This document shows positions 48,495 through 59,490 of a DNA stretch of 64,000 nt, piece by piece. The notes beneath the pieces are model-generated. The model ran no database searches. It was given only the letters and a program-made list of their open reading frames with translations, and was not told where the DNA came from. The stretch comes from Zygaena filipendulae (lineage: Eukaryota; Arthropoda; Insecta; Lepidoptera; Zygaenidae): NCBI GenBank assembly GCA_907165275.2, contig OU015670.1, positions 4,801,501-4,865,500 on the forward strand, written 5' to 3'. A program made the translations under genes and the position numbers. Positions within the stretch are counted from its first letter, which is position 1. Every line of letters begins with the position of its first letter.

Positions 48495-48694
48495 CGTGCG
48501 TGCTGTTTGTTTTGTCTCGACGCTAAAACTAGGCTTTGTTTGTGTCGTATCCGATTACAATTCGATTTGAACCGAATATGGTAATGCAGCATTTATTTTG
48601 TATATCGTGTTAGCCGAGCTGTGCATGCAACTAATAAGTAAAAGAACGAATAAAACAAGTGTGCAAGTATCTACACTCTACATGTATTATGTTA

Positions 48695-48871
48695 CTAGCT
48701 TTTCCCTGCGGTTTCACCCGCGTTAGTTTCGGAGATCCCGCGGGTATTCCGTGATAAATTACTTACTACCCTATATTTTCTCTGTACCTACCTTTGACAA
48801 CGTGTACGTATTATGCAAAATTTTATGTAGTTTCTTCCGCGTAATTCCGGAGTTCCCGTAGGAATTCGCCG
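48695..48871 (-). mobile_element. Helitron-like copy with a duplicated 3' block
   Basis: The + view reads A|CTAGCTTTTCCCTGCGG, CCCGCGGGTATTCC, GACAACGTGTACG, then a second TTCTTCCGCG…GTTCCCGTAGGAATTC block. The same two-block form is at 54082-54392. Confidence 0.65.
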
Positions 48872-49434
48872 GTCTTCGCCGTTCGAGTTTAAATAGTGCA
48901 AAGAAACTCTACCGAGCACTTTTTAATGCGTATATTGGTTTTTGTGGATCCTATTCTCAATGCACATTGTATAGGTGTACCGTGTACTTACCGACACCGT
49001 TATTTTATGTAGTTGCTTATTAAAAATTGAGTAAGTAGGTATGTAGGTACTTCCCTACATCAAATTTCACGTTAATAAATTAAAGCAATCATAAAAAAAA
49101 ATTCAACAAAAAGTAAACATTGATCATCCCGAGGTATGTACATGTAAATACATATGTACCTACTTACTGAAAGTGTACATGTACTTATTGAAACTTTTTG
49201 AAAGCGTAGGTCGACTTGTTAGCGATACATTTCAGCAAAAATTTCATTGAACCAAGCCACAAGTGGGCCAACCCACTTTGCTCCCATGAGTTCTCCGTGA
49301 ATGTGAATTTTTATTCAATAAACTTTCCTCTAATAAACAAAATACTCGCAAAGTATTATTAACAGCATATTTTTTACGCGATATTACTTTCCATTTTTGG
49401 GAATATTTACCTGTCTTCATATTATAAATCGATT

Positions 49435-50004
49435 TATAGTAGATTATACACCAAGGGGATAAAGCACTGTTTTATGTCACGGGCGCTACATTGAATCCTG
49501 AACATAACGAAGGACTCCAAATTTAACTCCCGAGCGCAGCGAGGGTGTTATAAGTTAATTCCCGACCAAAGGGAGGGAATTAAGATTGAGTCCTGAGTGC
49601 AGTGAGGGATTCAAGCGCCCAAGAAAAAAACAGTTTTATCCCTGTGGTGTATACTCTACTTTTCTCACATAATGCGAGACAATAAAAAACCAGGCTTAGT
49701 AGATCCTATATAGCCACTTCTTTCAGCTGGCGTGGCCTACTCGATTTGACAAACAAATGAAGTTCGTCTCACTGCGAATTTAGTGGGCCACGGCTTCGGT
49801 CTTCGAAAATCGAGTTGGCCGCGCCCGCTGAGAACACATTCTGTTTAGCGAAATGAGACGTTATGGACATAGCAATAAGAATTATGAAAGTGAAAATCAC
49901 ATTATTGACCAGCGGGTTATAATGAAATTCAATAGAACATTATAACCCGGCTAAAGCCAAGAGATATAATGTCTTGCTTACGGTAAGGTTTACATGACAT
50001 ATAA
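49435..50004 (+). repeat. 570-bp inverted repeat, left arm (slit intron 1)
   Basis: It is the reverse complement of 54398-54967 over 570 bp, gap-free, with 3 mismatches seen on base-by-base comparison. Each arm is a string of three hairpins: a long imperfect one (about 49447-49653), a second at 49724-49830 (CAGCTGGCGTGGCC…GGCCGCGCCCGCTG) and a perfect 12-bp stem at 49913-49949 (CGGGTTATAATG / CATTATAACCCG). No coding frame was found. Class unknown. Confidence 0.9.
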
Positions 50005-50084
50005 TTCGGCATTGTCGAGCATGTGGTGTGAAAAAAAAATTATGTCACTGATAGCTCTTTTTCAATACAGAACTGGCTACTTGA

Positions 50085-50393
50085 CTAAATTTTTTTTTTA
50101 TTATTCCGTCGCGTCGGTCGTGTAGATTAATAAAAAATATTGGACACGTATTTTTCGTTTTTTTTTACGTAATCAAAAAATAACAGCGACACATTGAGTT
50201 GCGCGTGACGTCACAACCCGGTGCAGTTTGTACGGGGCTTATACCGAATAATGACGTCACGAGTCCCGCACCCTAAACTTTAATGCGCTTTATCTATGTT
50301 GATTTTCATTAATTTGAATAGGCAACAATACGTGTCTATTATTTATTTATTTTCTAAATGGCGGGCTAATTAGAATTTTGATTTACATACCCC
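50085..50393. mobile_element. CRE-bearing MITE, copy C (slit intron 1)
   Basis: It has the same layout as copy A, with more substitutions in the ends (CCGTCGCGTCGG… left, GGCGGGCTAATTAG… right). TGACGTCA occurs at 50206-50213 and 50252-50259. It begins about 80 bp after the left 570-bp arm. Confidence 0.75.
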
Positions 50394-51670
50394 AGAAACT
50401 AACCTAATTAATGAATAGAATAGAATAAAATATATTTCTGCACAACACATGCATAATATATAATATAATGCAAGTGAAATAGCGGGGGATCGACTAGTAT
50501 TTAATATCCGCGTGGATTTCGGAATTCCCTCGGGATTTCTTAGTGGATCTCATAAACCTACCTCAGCTCCATAGGCTGTAGGTAGTTTTCGAGATTTCGT
50601 GATCAGTCAGTGAATCAATTTTATGTACCTTAAAGATTTCTTTTTTTTTCTGGAACGGAACCCATCGCCAAAAAGTCAATGTGCACTTGATCGAAATCTT
50701 TTTTATTTCTTAAGACCCATCGTCTATTATTACTTCACGTACTGTGTATTTGTGTTTCCGAGTAGCACTTATTGATTCCATGACTCCCTGGTACAATCTC
50801 ACTGGTATAAATACTCTTTTAAGATATTGACCAGATGTTTCCGAACGATTTTGTTCTTTGTTCTGACGGACTTACCATTTGAAGCATAGGATTTAGAACC
50901 GACTTACGTTGAACCAACTACAAAAGGGAGTGATTCAATTGAGGAGTTTATATGAGTTTATAAGGATATGCTATATGTCTGTCCCAGAAAAATTGTACAA
51001 TGCACCCAGCATTTTTTATAATGTCTAGACAATAAACAATGCTATTTTGTATTCGCAACATCCCCGACGTGCTATGTTAGATTAGTTTTGAACCAGAACT
51101 TTCTGAACCACAATTATATACATTGGCACCATTCGACAATGGTGCATTACTGATAAAATGTCCAAAGATGTCTTAAACTTAGATCACTAAATTGTTGCCC
51201 TAAATAGTGTCGAGACCGAGGCACGTCCTGAGAAGGGCTCTACACAACGGTCGGAAACAAACAAAATGGTGACTGTACTCATAGTTTGATTGATCACAAC
51301 TACGATAAGTGGCGAGCACTGAACTAAAGTATCGCTGATGAGTATTACGGCTGTAGGGCTGGGAGACGACGCGGCTCGGTGCGGAACATCGATATCGTTA
51401 AGACAAACCAAATTAAACAAGCGATGCTGCGTTTTATACAGTCTTCACTTCATTTACGATGCTCCTTACCTAGCCCGTCTTCTATTCGTTATTTTAAACT
51501 CAAATTAAAATTTCGTTAGGTACCTACACTTATATAAACGGCTTTTTGGTGTCTATACACCAATAGTTAGTTCCTTCAGTTATTATATTATAGTTACGAG
51601 GTCTTGGAATAGGATATATTATGTAACTTTCATCCTGACATATCCTGTTTTCTGAATTCCGAAATTTGAC

Positions 51671-51900
51671 GACCCGATTGGCGCAGAGGTCACCATGCCT
51701 ACCCGCTAATCAAGAGATTCCGGGTTCGATTCCCGGTGGGGGTTGACTTTGTGCGATGAACACAAGGTTCCATTTTCCAGTCTGGGTGTGTTTATATATC
51801 TATAGTATAATATATATGTAATTCTATTTAGTATATACCACGTTTGCTTGGTTTCCACGACACAAGCTAAGGTAATAATAGCTTACTGTGTGTTAATTTC
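51671..51900 (+). mobile_element. tRNA-derived SINE
   Basis: An A box TGGCGCAGAGG (51679-51689) and a B box GGTTCGATTCC (51723-51733) sit at the normal pol III spacing. A tRNA-unrelated body follows (TGTGCGATGAACACAAGG…CAGTCTGGGTGTG…CACGACACAAGC…GCTTACTGTG), like common lepidopteran SINEs as I recall them. The right end is approximate. A functional tRNA is ruled out by the non-cloverleaf 3' half. Confidence 0.75.
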
Positions 51901-52104
51901 TATTTTCTATGAATCCTTTCGTGGCTGTATCCGGAAGTAGTGTATTTTGCCGTAAAAGCGGTAAATATCGATAAATAGCTTCGAAACACTCACTATACTC
52001 ACCCGCAGCGCAATCCGCCATCATTTGCAATAATTACAGGATGCCCATTAAACTGTTTTTAATGTTGTTAATCTTCTATCATTTGGGACATTCAATGTAG
52101 TGCG

Positions 52105-52386
52105 TAAAAAACCAATCAAGTGCAAGTCGAACTCGCGCACGAAGGGTTCCGTACCATTATTTATAAAAAAAACAGCAAAACAAATCACGTTTGTTGTGAT
52201 GGAGTACCCCTTAAATATTTATTTTATTCTGTAATTTAGTATTTGTTGTTATAGAGGCCACAGAGAATTCAGAATCTGTAAAAAAAATTCAACTGTCAGA
52301 TAGATGGACGGCCGGACGTACGTCGTACAGTGATGTCTTAGTAGTAGGGTCCCATTTTACCCTTTGGGTGCCTACGGAACCCTAAA
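52105..52386 (-). repeat. GTCGGACTCGC / GGTTCCGTA interspersed repeat
   Basis: In the + view it runs AAAAACCAATCAAGTGCAAG-TCGAACTCGCGCACGAAGGG… to …CCTACGGAACCCTAAAAA. It corresponds to the copy at 2216-2578 on the other strand. Confidence 0.65.
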
Positions 52387-52679
52387 AATGAAACCGACTT
52401 GACTGGATGTATGAACACATTCAGAGAAGCTACACGGTGCTTGCTACCTTTTAATTGATTGTATGTACGTACGTATTGTACTTACGTCTAAAACGTGAAA
52501 TTAGTTTATGTAATACTATTTTTATGGCTTCGGAGTGATAACTAATAATTCTGTAGAAAAAAGTTTAAGTAAATCGAGACTACGAAATGGTCACTTTTGG
52601 CAGATTTAAATTTTTTTATATCTACTAGGTATTATTATAAGTTGAAAATGGACAGAAGTGTTATTTATTTATTTATTTA

Positions 52680-52972
52680 CTAGCTGTTCCCCGCGGTTTC
52701 ACCCGCGGAAACGGACTCCCGCAGGAATTCCGGGATACAAAGTACCCTATGTCCTTTTCTGTTAACCCTAACAACGCGTATGCAAAATTTCTTTTCACCG
52801 GCGTTAATTTTGGAGTTCCCGCGGGCATTCTGGAATAAAGAGTACCCTATGTCCTTCTCTGTACCTCTGACAACGTGTGTACAAAATTTCATGATGATCG
52901 GTTGAGCCGCTAAGACGTGAAAGCGTAACAGACAGACAGACAGAGTTACTTTCACATTTTTTTATGATAGGT
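52680..52972 (-). mobile_element. Helitron-like copy with duplicated 3' block
   Basis: CTAGCTGTTCCCCGCGGTTT-CACCCGCGG at 52680, a second CACCGGCGTTAATTTTGGAG block at 52797, then GACAACGTGTG, GACGTGAAAGCGTAAC and (CAGA)n. Antisense to slit. Confidence 0.75.
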
Positions 52973-52973
52973 A

Positions 52974-53133
52974 CTAGCTGTGCCCCGCGGTTTCACCTGC
53001 GTGAGTTTTGGGATCAGGAACCTTTGCGGCGGCAGCCAGGACAATCCGCCAAAGTTTCATCACAATCAGACCAATGGTTTCGAAACGCATAGAGGACAGA
53101 CATATAAACATTCATTTTTATTTATAAAGGAGA
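52974..53133 (-). mobile_element. Helitron-like copy, short subfamily
   Basis: CTAGCTGTGCCCCGCGGTTT-CACCTGCGTGAGTTTTGGG at the left, ending CATTCATTTTTATTTATAAA. It matches 12567-12721 and abuts the preceding copy; antisense to slit. Confidence 0.7.
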
Positions 53134-53619
53134 TTAAGTAGGAATTCGTGTATTTGGGAAGACAAAAGATTACTTTACGTTTACGTTACAGTTTACACAT
53201 TTAAGATTGTTTGTCATTTTTTCATTAAACTAATTCTTTTGGTTGTTAACAGGTGGCATTGTAACAATAGTAGTATGTATATACATTATACGCGTGACAA
53301 TTTCACTTCTTACGCGTATACATACTGATACACATACTCGTGTAAAATCTAATAGAAGATTTTAGCGACTAGCGCCACTTTGGGTATTTTTATCACCTTA
53401 AAAACCGTTTCAGAACGTTAATTTTCACACTGGGTACATTCTTCGCTTAGTAAGCTAATGTTTAATTAACTCTAAGTAAGTTCGAGGCCCGCGGGTGAAG
53501 TTAAGTGCAACTTAAGTGTGGTTCAAGCGAGTGCTACCGCACCACTAATGGTTTGGAGCACAGACCTAGATCAGAGTAGATAGGGCAATTTCGTTGAATT
53601 ACGAGTATACTTGTATAAA

Positions 53620-53759
53620 TAGAGCTGAAGTATAGAATGAAGCTGAAATTTGGCATAATATAGGAAATAGGAGACATCAACTGAGAACGAAATTCACGGA
53701 GTTACCACGGGAACTCTTAAATTAACACTGTTGGGGATGAAACCGCATTAAACAGCTAG
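53620..53759 (+). mobile_element. Helitron-like 3' part, sense to slit
   Basis: GAAGCTGAAATTTGGCAT, TACCACGGGAACTC and GATGAAACCGCATTAAACAG-CTAG|T. The hairpin is decayed. Confidence 0.55.
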
Positions 53760-54081
53760 TTGTATAAAACATGTGGGGAAAAGTTGTTTTAATAATAATG
53801 TAGAGGCCATGGTAGAGAGGAATTATTAGAGATTGTACGGTTTTTTCGAAATTATATAGATCAAAATAAAGTGACTGTTAGAAAGTATATACCTAGAGCA
53901 AGTGTGAGAGCATGTGACAGAACAGGACTTCATCAGAAAGGCAAAGATCTAGAGCAATAAAAATTAACTGGCACGTGTACGAGAGTCTATAAATGTCATT
54001 GAGGCAAATGTTTTAGGATCGTAGCAAATGCCTGATCTCACCCTTCTGGTAGACAAGCGTAACTTATGAACTTATATCAAA

Positions 54082-54392
54082 CTAGTTGTTCCCCGCAGTT
54101 TCACCCGCGTTAGTTTTCGAGATCCCGCGGGTATTCCGAGATAAAAGTACTTACTACCCTATATTTTTTCCTGTACCTACCCTTGACAATGTGTTTAGGT
54201 AGTATGCAAAATTTAATGTAGTTTCTTCTGCGTTAATTTAAAAATTCCCGTGGGAATTCCGGGATAAAGAGTAGCTCGTATGTCCTTCTCTGTATCCCTG
54301 ACAACGTGCAAAATTTCGTGATGATAAGTTGCCGTTTAGCCGTGAAAGCGTAACAAACAAATAAACAAACTAACTCACTTTCGCATTTATAA
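54082..54392 (-). mobile_element. Helitron-like copy with duplicated 3' block
   Basis: CTAGTTGTTCCCCGCAGTTT-CACCCGCG, CCCGCGGGTATTCC, TTCTTCTGCGTTAATTT and GTGGGAATTCCGGGATAAAG, ending CACTTTCGCATTTATAA. It resembles 48695-48871 but is more complete, and is antisense to slit. Confidence 0.7.
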
Positions 54393-54397
54393 TTTTT

Positions 54398-54967
54398 TTA
54401 TATGTCATGTAAACCTTACCGAAAGCAAGACATTATATCTCTTGGCTTTAGTCGGGTTATAATGTTCTATTGAATTTCATTATAACCCGCTGGTCAATAA
54501 TGTGATTTTCACTTTCATAATTCTTATTGCTATGTCCATAACGTCTCATTTCGCTAAACAGAATGTGTTCTCAGCGGGCGCGGCCAACTCGATTTTCGAA
54601 GACCGAAGCCGTGGCCCACTAGATTCGCAGTGAGACGAACTTCATTTGTTTGTCAAATCGAGTAGGCCACGCCAGCTGAAAGAAGTGGCTATATAGGATC
54701 TACTAAGCCTGGTTTTTTATTGTCTCGCATTATGTGAGAAAAGTAGAGTATACACCACAGGGATAAAACTGTTTTTTTCTTGGGCGCTTGAATCCCTCAC
54801 TGCACTCAGGACTCAATCTTAATTCCCTCCCTTTGGTCGGGAATTAACTTATAACACCCTCGCTGCGCTCGGGAGTTAAATTTGGAGTCCTTCGTTATGT
54901 TCAGGATTCAATGTAGCGCCCGTGACATAAAACAGTGCTTTATCCCCTTGGTGTATAATCTACTATA
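54398..54967 (-). repeat. 570-bp inverted repeat, right arm (slit intron 1)
   Basis: This is the opposite-strand copy of 49435-50004. The three differences lie at + positions corresponding to 49780, 49950 and 49980 of the left arm (about 54622, 54452 and 54422). It directly follows an antisense Helitron-like copy. The arms enclose 4.4 kb of repeat-rich intron. Confidence 0.9.
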
Positions 54968-55553
54968 GTAAAGATGTGCCACGAATTCGCAAATGGGCCA
55001 ATTTATTCAATGTACTAAAACCAAAAATCTACTCTGCTCCTACTTCGCCAAAAGAGGCATTATACTGTCAATCTTAGCTGTGGCGCTATAGAGACGCATT
55101 ATAACTTAATTCAGATGATTTGGATGGACAACTTGTGTAATCTATTCAATATTACATGACTGTGGCTTAAAGTGAACCAAGTGCGAGGTTTAAGTGACTC
55201 TAAATAGAACTTAAGACACTGGTTTTGCACATTAACGACGAGCTGGTATGCGGATAGCAAAAACATGGAAATATTAAATAGGTACTAAAAAAACTATTAC
55301 TGCAGGAACATCGAAGATATTAGAAAAAGAACAGAATCCAAAACAATTAATTTTATGTACAATTTCCGTTTGTATTTTATACGCGAATCATTCAAAACAT
55401 TTAAAGAAATTGAATGGAGTATTTGCTGCTGCTCTTCTTATAGGTACTCATAGTTTAACTTGAAACTTCTACTAATATTATTTCATCGAAATCGTATCGA
55501 AAATAGTTTACTTGGTAAAGATCGAAATTCTCATATTGTTTTATTTGTTTCAG

Positions 55554-55625
55554 AGACCTACAGGGGAACAACATAAGCATAATATTCCAGAGTGATTTTC
55601 AAAACATGAAGGATCTGAAAATATT
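55554..55625 (+). CDS. slit: Slit, coding exon 2: first leucine-rich repeat
   Basis: The 72-nt exon encodes residues DLQGNNISIIFQSDFQNMKD then LKI and part of a Leu (about residues 79-103). It matches the LRR framework LxLxxNxI…F and the Drosophila Slit segment with the QGNN signature. The acceptor is TTTGTTTCAG; the donor is GTAGGT at 55626. Both ends are phase 2, so the exon is one symmetric LRR module. Reading through the donor would hit a stop (TAG) at once, which supports the splice. Confidence 0.9.
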
Positions 55626-55709
55626 GTAGGTACCAGAATATCAACATATACTTCTCGTAATATTAAAATCTTACAACTGCGCATTTAAAAGATTTCTATA
55701 ATTTCACAG

Positions 55710-55781
55710 GCAACTATCTGAAAACCAAATACACACGATCGAGCGGGACGCGTTCCTCGAGCTGAACGCCTTGGAGAGACT
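55710..55781 (+). CDS. slit: Slit, coding exon 3: second leucine-rich repeat
   Basis: This 72-nt exon encodes QLSENQIHTIERDAFLELNA followed by LERL (about residues 104-127). The core NQIHTIER is the same as in Drosophila Slit as I recall it. The acceptor is AATTTCACAG at 55709 and the donor is GTGAGT at 55782; phase 2 at both ends. It lies 84 bp after exon 2 and 205 bp before exon 4. Confidence 0.92.
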
Positions 55782-55986
55782 GTGAGTACAAACAAATAAA
55801 TTGCACATATCGTGAAAATTGGAAACAATACACGTCATCACCAAGGTTATCGGGCTTAATCGTCAAAGAACGTTGATTCAAAATTCAAAATTGACCAATG
55901 AGAACGCGCCGCCCGCATATTCCGTGCGGCTAGCCTGGCGCTGACGTCTTTGCGATCATTTTTTCTTTTATTTATTTCGATTGCAG

Positions 55987-56058
55987 GAAACTGAGCAATA
56001 ATCGACTCGGCCACTTGCCGGATGGTCTTTTTCTGAGGTTGAGGCACCTGCAGCGATT
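55987..56058 (+). CDS. slit: Slit, coding exon 4: third leucine-rich repeat
   Basis: The 72-nt exon encodes KLSNNRLGHLPDGLFLRLRH followed by LQR and part of a Leu (about residues 128-151), again an LRR of 24 residues. The acceptor is TCGATTGCAG at 55986 and the donor GTGAGT at 56059. The next LRR exon (exon 5) was not found before the window end, so the gene is partial here. Confidence 0.9.
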
Positions 56059-57414
56059 GTGAGTAGTTGGTGAGGGTCTGATGCCCAGAGCCAATGGTGT
56101 GGTCCCCGCTATCTTACACCCTCATCCATCTCTTGCTGTGGGTTCGAATTTTGCTCCATCAAATTATTATTTTATCCTCGCATTGTTTTCTTAATTCTAA
56201 AGGTTCTGGTCAATCTGATATTACTTAATTAAGTTTTCACTGACTGCTGATTAAAATCGATGCTGCACAAATGAACGTTTTTTCACTAAACGGTCATACA
56301 TTAACAACGAGGCGGTAACGCTGAACATTTTCATACCTTAGCCAGCGCTGCTGCCTTTTGCCGTCTAATGAAAAAACTTCCAAAACACTTTACTATACTC
56401 GATTTACCCCGTGGTCAAACTTACCCCACCTCATCTACGTTTCTATCATTAACATATTTATAATAAACTTACTTTCTTAAAAGCAAAATCAATCCACAGC
56501 AATAATTCGAAGTGGTCTCAGATATCACCGAACCCCGTGCTTGATATCGCTCCCTGTCGCTACTCGAGGAATCCTAAAAATGGCGCTTTTCTTCAATTTC
56601 GGTGTTCCCTGCCCGGTGATCTTTTTTTATTTATTTGTCAATTCCAATAGAAACAATCCTCCAGTAAAGATACGGTTCATTAAAGTGATCATTTTGTGGA
56701 GAATACTATTTGACATAATAGTCTTAAATTTCTACAGAAACTTTTACCATTTACCAGTCTTTTTTTAAAGGGTAAGTTTGTTCATTTGGTCTTTATAGTT
56801 CTTTGAACTTTAATTATAGATTTCACCATCACAACAAAACACTAATCTTTAATCAGTAAGTAGGTAACTACATGCTTTAGCTAGACTATGGTGGTGTACT
56901 TGCCCTGTGAGTGCTGTGACCGAACTTACCCCATCTAAGATATACAATACATAGTTCATTAGTCGTAAATTATCCCAAAATGATCACAGAACAAGACCGC
57001 CATGAAACTCCTGTAAGTTTTTTTCTTCTAACAAAACATGTTTCTCCCAGTTAGAGCTAGGTTGCTTCATCGCATTTCGAAGGGTGTTAATTTTTCTTTA
57101 ATCGCTCGGTGTCAGGTAAACCCCGCAGTCTTGTGCTAATTTTCCATCCTCGTAACACTGAAACTTGGCTTTTAATGTACATAAATAGATATTATTGTAA
57201 ATAACTTTCAGCTTGGTGAAAATGTAGTAGTCCAAGCCAAATAACCTATAAATACTTAAGTAAGTGTAGTTTTAATCTTTTAAGTTTTGACTTGTGAGAT
57301 GCCAATCAAATGAATAAGTAACTCACAGAACTCAATAAATACAAATTACTAGTAAGTGCGTAGATTACGCACATTATAGAAAAGCATTTTGTGTTTGTAA
57401 GTACTACTACATGT

Positions 57415-57650
57415 GGACATAGATAAGCAATAGTGTGTTAACCCACAGTGGAGAAATTTTGAGTAAATTAAAGTTTTAAAATTACAGCGCCATTTTCTGT
57501 CAACATTTTTTATGTTCAATATTTAATTTCATATTTAAACAATGCTATAAGGTAAACACATTATTAAAAAACGTTCTCTAACTCTCAATAAATCGTTCTG
57601 AATCAATAACTTCATTTTGTGGGTTAACATGTTATTGGTTATCTGCGTCC
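57415..57650. mobile_element. MITE with 4-bp target duplication ATGT (slit intron 4)
   Basis: The ends GGACATAGATAAGCAATAGT-GTGTTAACCCACA and (complement) GGACGCAGATAACCAATAAC-ATGTTAACCCACA pair over about 33 bp. ATGT flanks both sides (57411-57414 and 57651-57654). It is 236 bp and noncoding. A partial copy is at 17458. Confidence 0.8.
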
Positions 57651-57803
57651 ATGTATGAGTAGGTATTTGCATCACTGAGCTAGACTGAATGGATTATTAT
57701 TATAAACTATTTTTTTGTAGTTACTTTAGGTCGTTTAAGGATACAAGACAAGCTTGAAGCTTGCATATTAGGCAACAGCTAGTATTTTTTGTTTTATATT
57801 TTA

Positions 57804-58070
57804 CTAGCTGTGCCCCGCGGTCCAAAGTAGCCTAATTTGCTTCTTATAATATCAGCTAATTAGCATTGAAAGTTCTGTCCAAATCGGTTCAACCGTTTCG
57901 GAGGTTCACCCGCGTGAGTTATTGAATTCCCGCAGGAACTCAAAAGTTATTTCATAAGAACCTTCTCCTTCCTTACAATAACAAACATAACAAAAAATAA
58001 TTAGCTTAATTGGTCCAGTCGTTCACGACACGCGTGATGCCGTGACCAAGGGAAATAGGAATTCATTTTT
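57804..58070 (-). mobile_element. Helitron-like copy of a divergent subfamily
   Basis: CTAGCTGTGCCCCGCGGTCC at the left; TTCACCCGCGTGAGTTATTG in the middle; CGTGATGCCGTGACCAAGGG-AAATAGGAATTC at the right, matching 16885-16920 on the other strand. Antisense to slit. Confidence 0.65.
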
Positions 58071-58596
58071 TTTCCGCAAACAATGACTAGATATAAATAA
58101 TTAGATGGTACAGAGCTCAAATATTTTCAGTGCAACAAAAATCAAGTTACCCATGCTCGTGTATTCTATTTGCATATACCTATAAAGCTTATAAACGTAT
58201 AACGTAAAATGAGATTTTATCATAAACTTCTATTTCCTATTTCTGAAACAACAATTTTCATCAACTCTATAGAATGAACTCTGTAAATGGATTTGTCTTG
58301 TTACAGAAAATGCAATAAAATAACTTTGTCTAACTTACTAAATTTAAACTGCGATAGTCTGACAAATGTTTGATCGTTCGGAAATAATATTACCTATTTT
58401 AGTAATTAATTTATATTAACTAATATAGTAAATATAAATTAAATAAATCGAAAACTGATTTGGAAAATTTAGTTAGTTAGTACCTAATCGGCGCTCTATA
58501 CGGAAGAGACAAAGCAACTGTAATTTTTTTCGGAATGAGGTTTTTTGTATTTTTGCCTCTTTTTACACATAACGGACGTTGTTACATACTCACAAG

Positions 58597-58848
58597 CATC
58601 AAAAAGGCTTTAGTCTTACAGAAACTAAAAAATCGTTAAACTATGAAAGATTTTTTTTAAATAAAGAGATGACCGGTTTTTAGTGCTGCTCCTGTAAAAT
58701 TTATTCAGCTGCAATAACCATCAGAAAGGCTTGTTGTAGAGGAATTAAAATTAAGAAAATCTTTAAATTATGGAAGGTTTTTTTTTAATATACGTAAAGC
58801 GATTTCCGGTTTTTTGTTTCTCCTATAAAATTTATTCAGCTGCAATAA
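58597..58848 (+). repeat. Tandem dimer of an approximately 125-bp unit
   Basis: Units at 58597-58718 and 58719-58848 both start CATCA-AAAGGCTT and end TAAAATTTATTCAGCTGCAA-TAAC, with a T-rich middle and CCGGTTTTT. They are diverged but aligned end to end. Confidence 0.65.
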
Positions 58849-59350
58849 CTTTGTTTTACCCTAGAGCAGCCGCTAGCCGTAATAAAATAAAAACCATGCA
58901 TCTGTGTTCAATTCCATCTTTGTATAAAAAAGTTAAACTTACCTTAGATCTATTACTTTTTCATGTGATACACATATATACATACTCAGCACTCACTTCT
59001 GTTGCTGATTGTACCAAGATGCCGGATGCGTACCTTAAATAATAAGATGTAATAGAATCAAATAAACTCTATACAAATCTTTATTATTGGGCGAGCGAGC
59101 GTACGTGCCCGGGGGACTAGTGCGGGGATCAGCCGGCACAATGCATCGACTAAATTATGTCGATATAGTTTGTGAACACTCATTCATGGAGAATAATTTA
59201 TGGTTTATTCCAACTATAGATTAGCCTTTTTCCTTTCTTTGCGAGTTGCAAAAAAGGAAAATAAAGAAGCTCGTGTCGCCTTATTAATATCTTAGGTAGG
59301 TACCTACATATATAAAAAGTATAAAATCTGATGTTTTTGATTATTTTAAA

Positions 59351-59490
59351 CTAGTTGTTCTTTCTAAGTACCCTATGCCCTAAGTACCCTGCTCTGACAC
59401 ACCTGACGACGTGTATGCAAAATGTCATAATCGGTTGAGGCGTGAAAGCGTAACAAACAAACAAACTCACATTGGCATTTATAATATTAG
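59351..59490 (-). mobile_element. Helitron-like copy, hairpin deleted
   Basis: CTAGTTGTTC is followed directly by AAGTACCCTATGCCC, so the GC-rich hairpin block is missing. It ends TGGCATTTATAATATTAG. Confidence 0.6.

Larger units (their letters stand above)
41048..55553 (+). other. slit: slit intron 1 (14.5 kb)
   Basis: It starts with GTGAGT at 41048 and ends with a T-rich tract and CAG at 55551-55553; splicing joins CT to A to restore a Leu codon and continues into the first LRR. Most of its identifiable content is repeats: Helitron-like copies, two TGACGTCA MITEs, a SINE, a GTCGGACTCGC-type repeat and a 570-bp inverted pair. I saw no other coding exon in it. Confidence 0.85.

Noticed and set aside
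57051..57115. Segment between CCCAG and GTAAAC that resembles an exon
   Set aside because: It is 65 nt, not 72, and has an immediate stop in the slit phase.
58307..58372. Possible slit exon 5 after TTACAG (LKCNKITLSNLLNL…)
   Set aside because: In the required phase it stops after 22 codons and lacks the LxxLxLxxN spacing, so the LRR look is chance.
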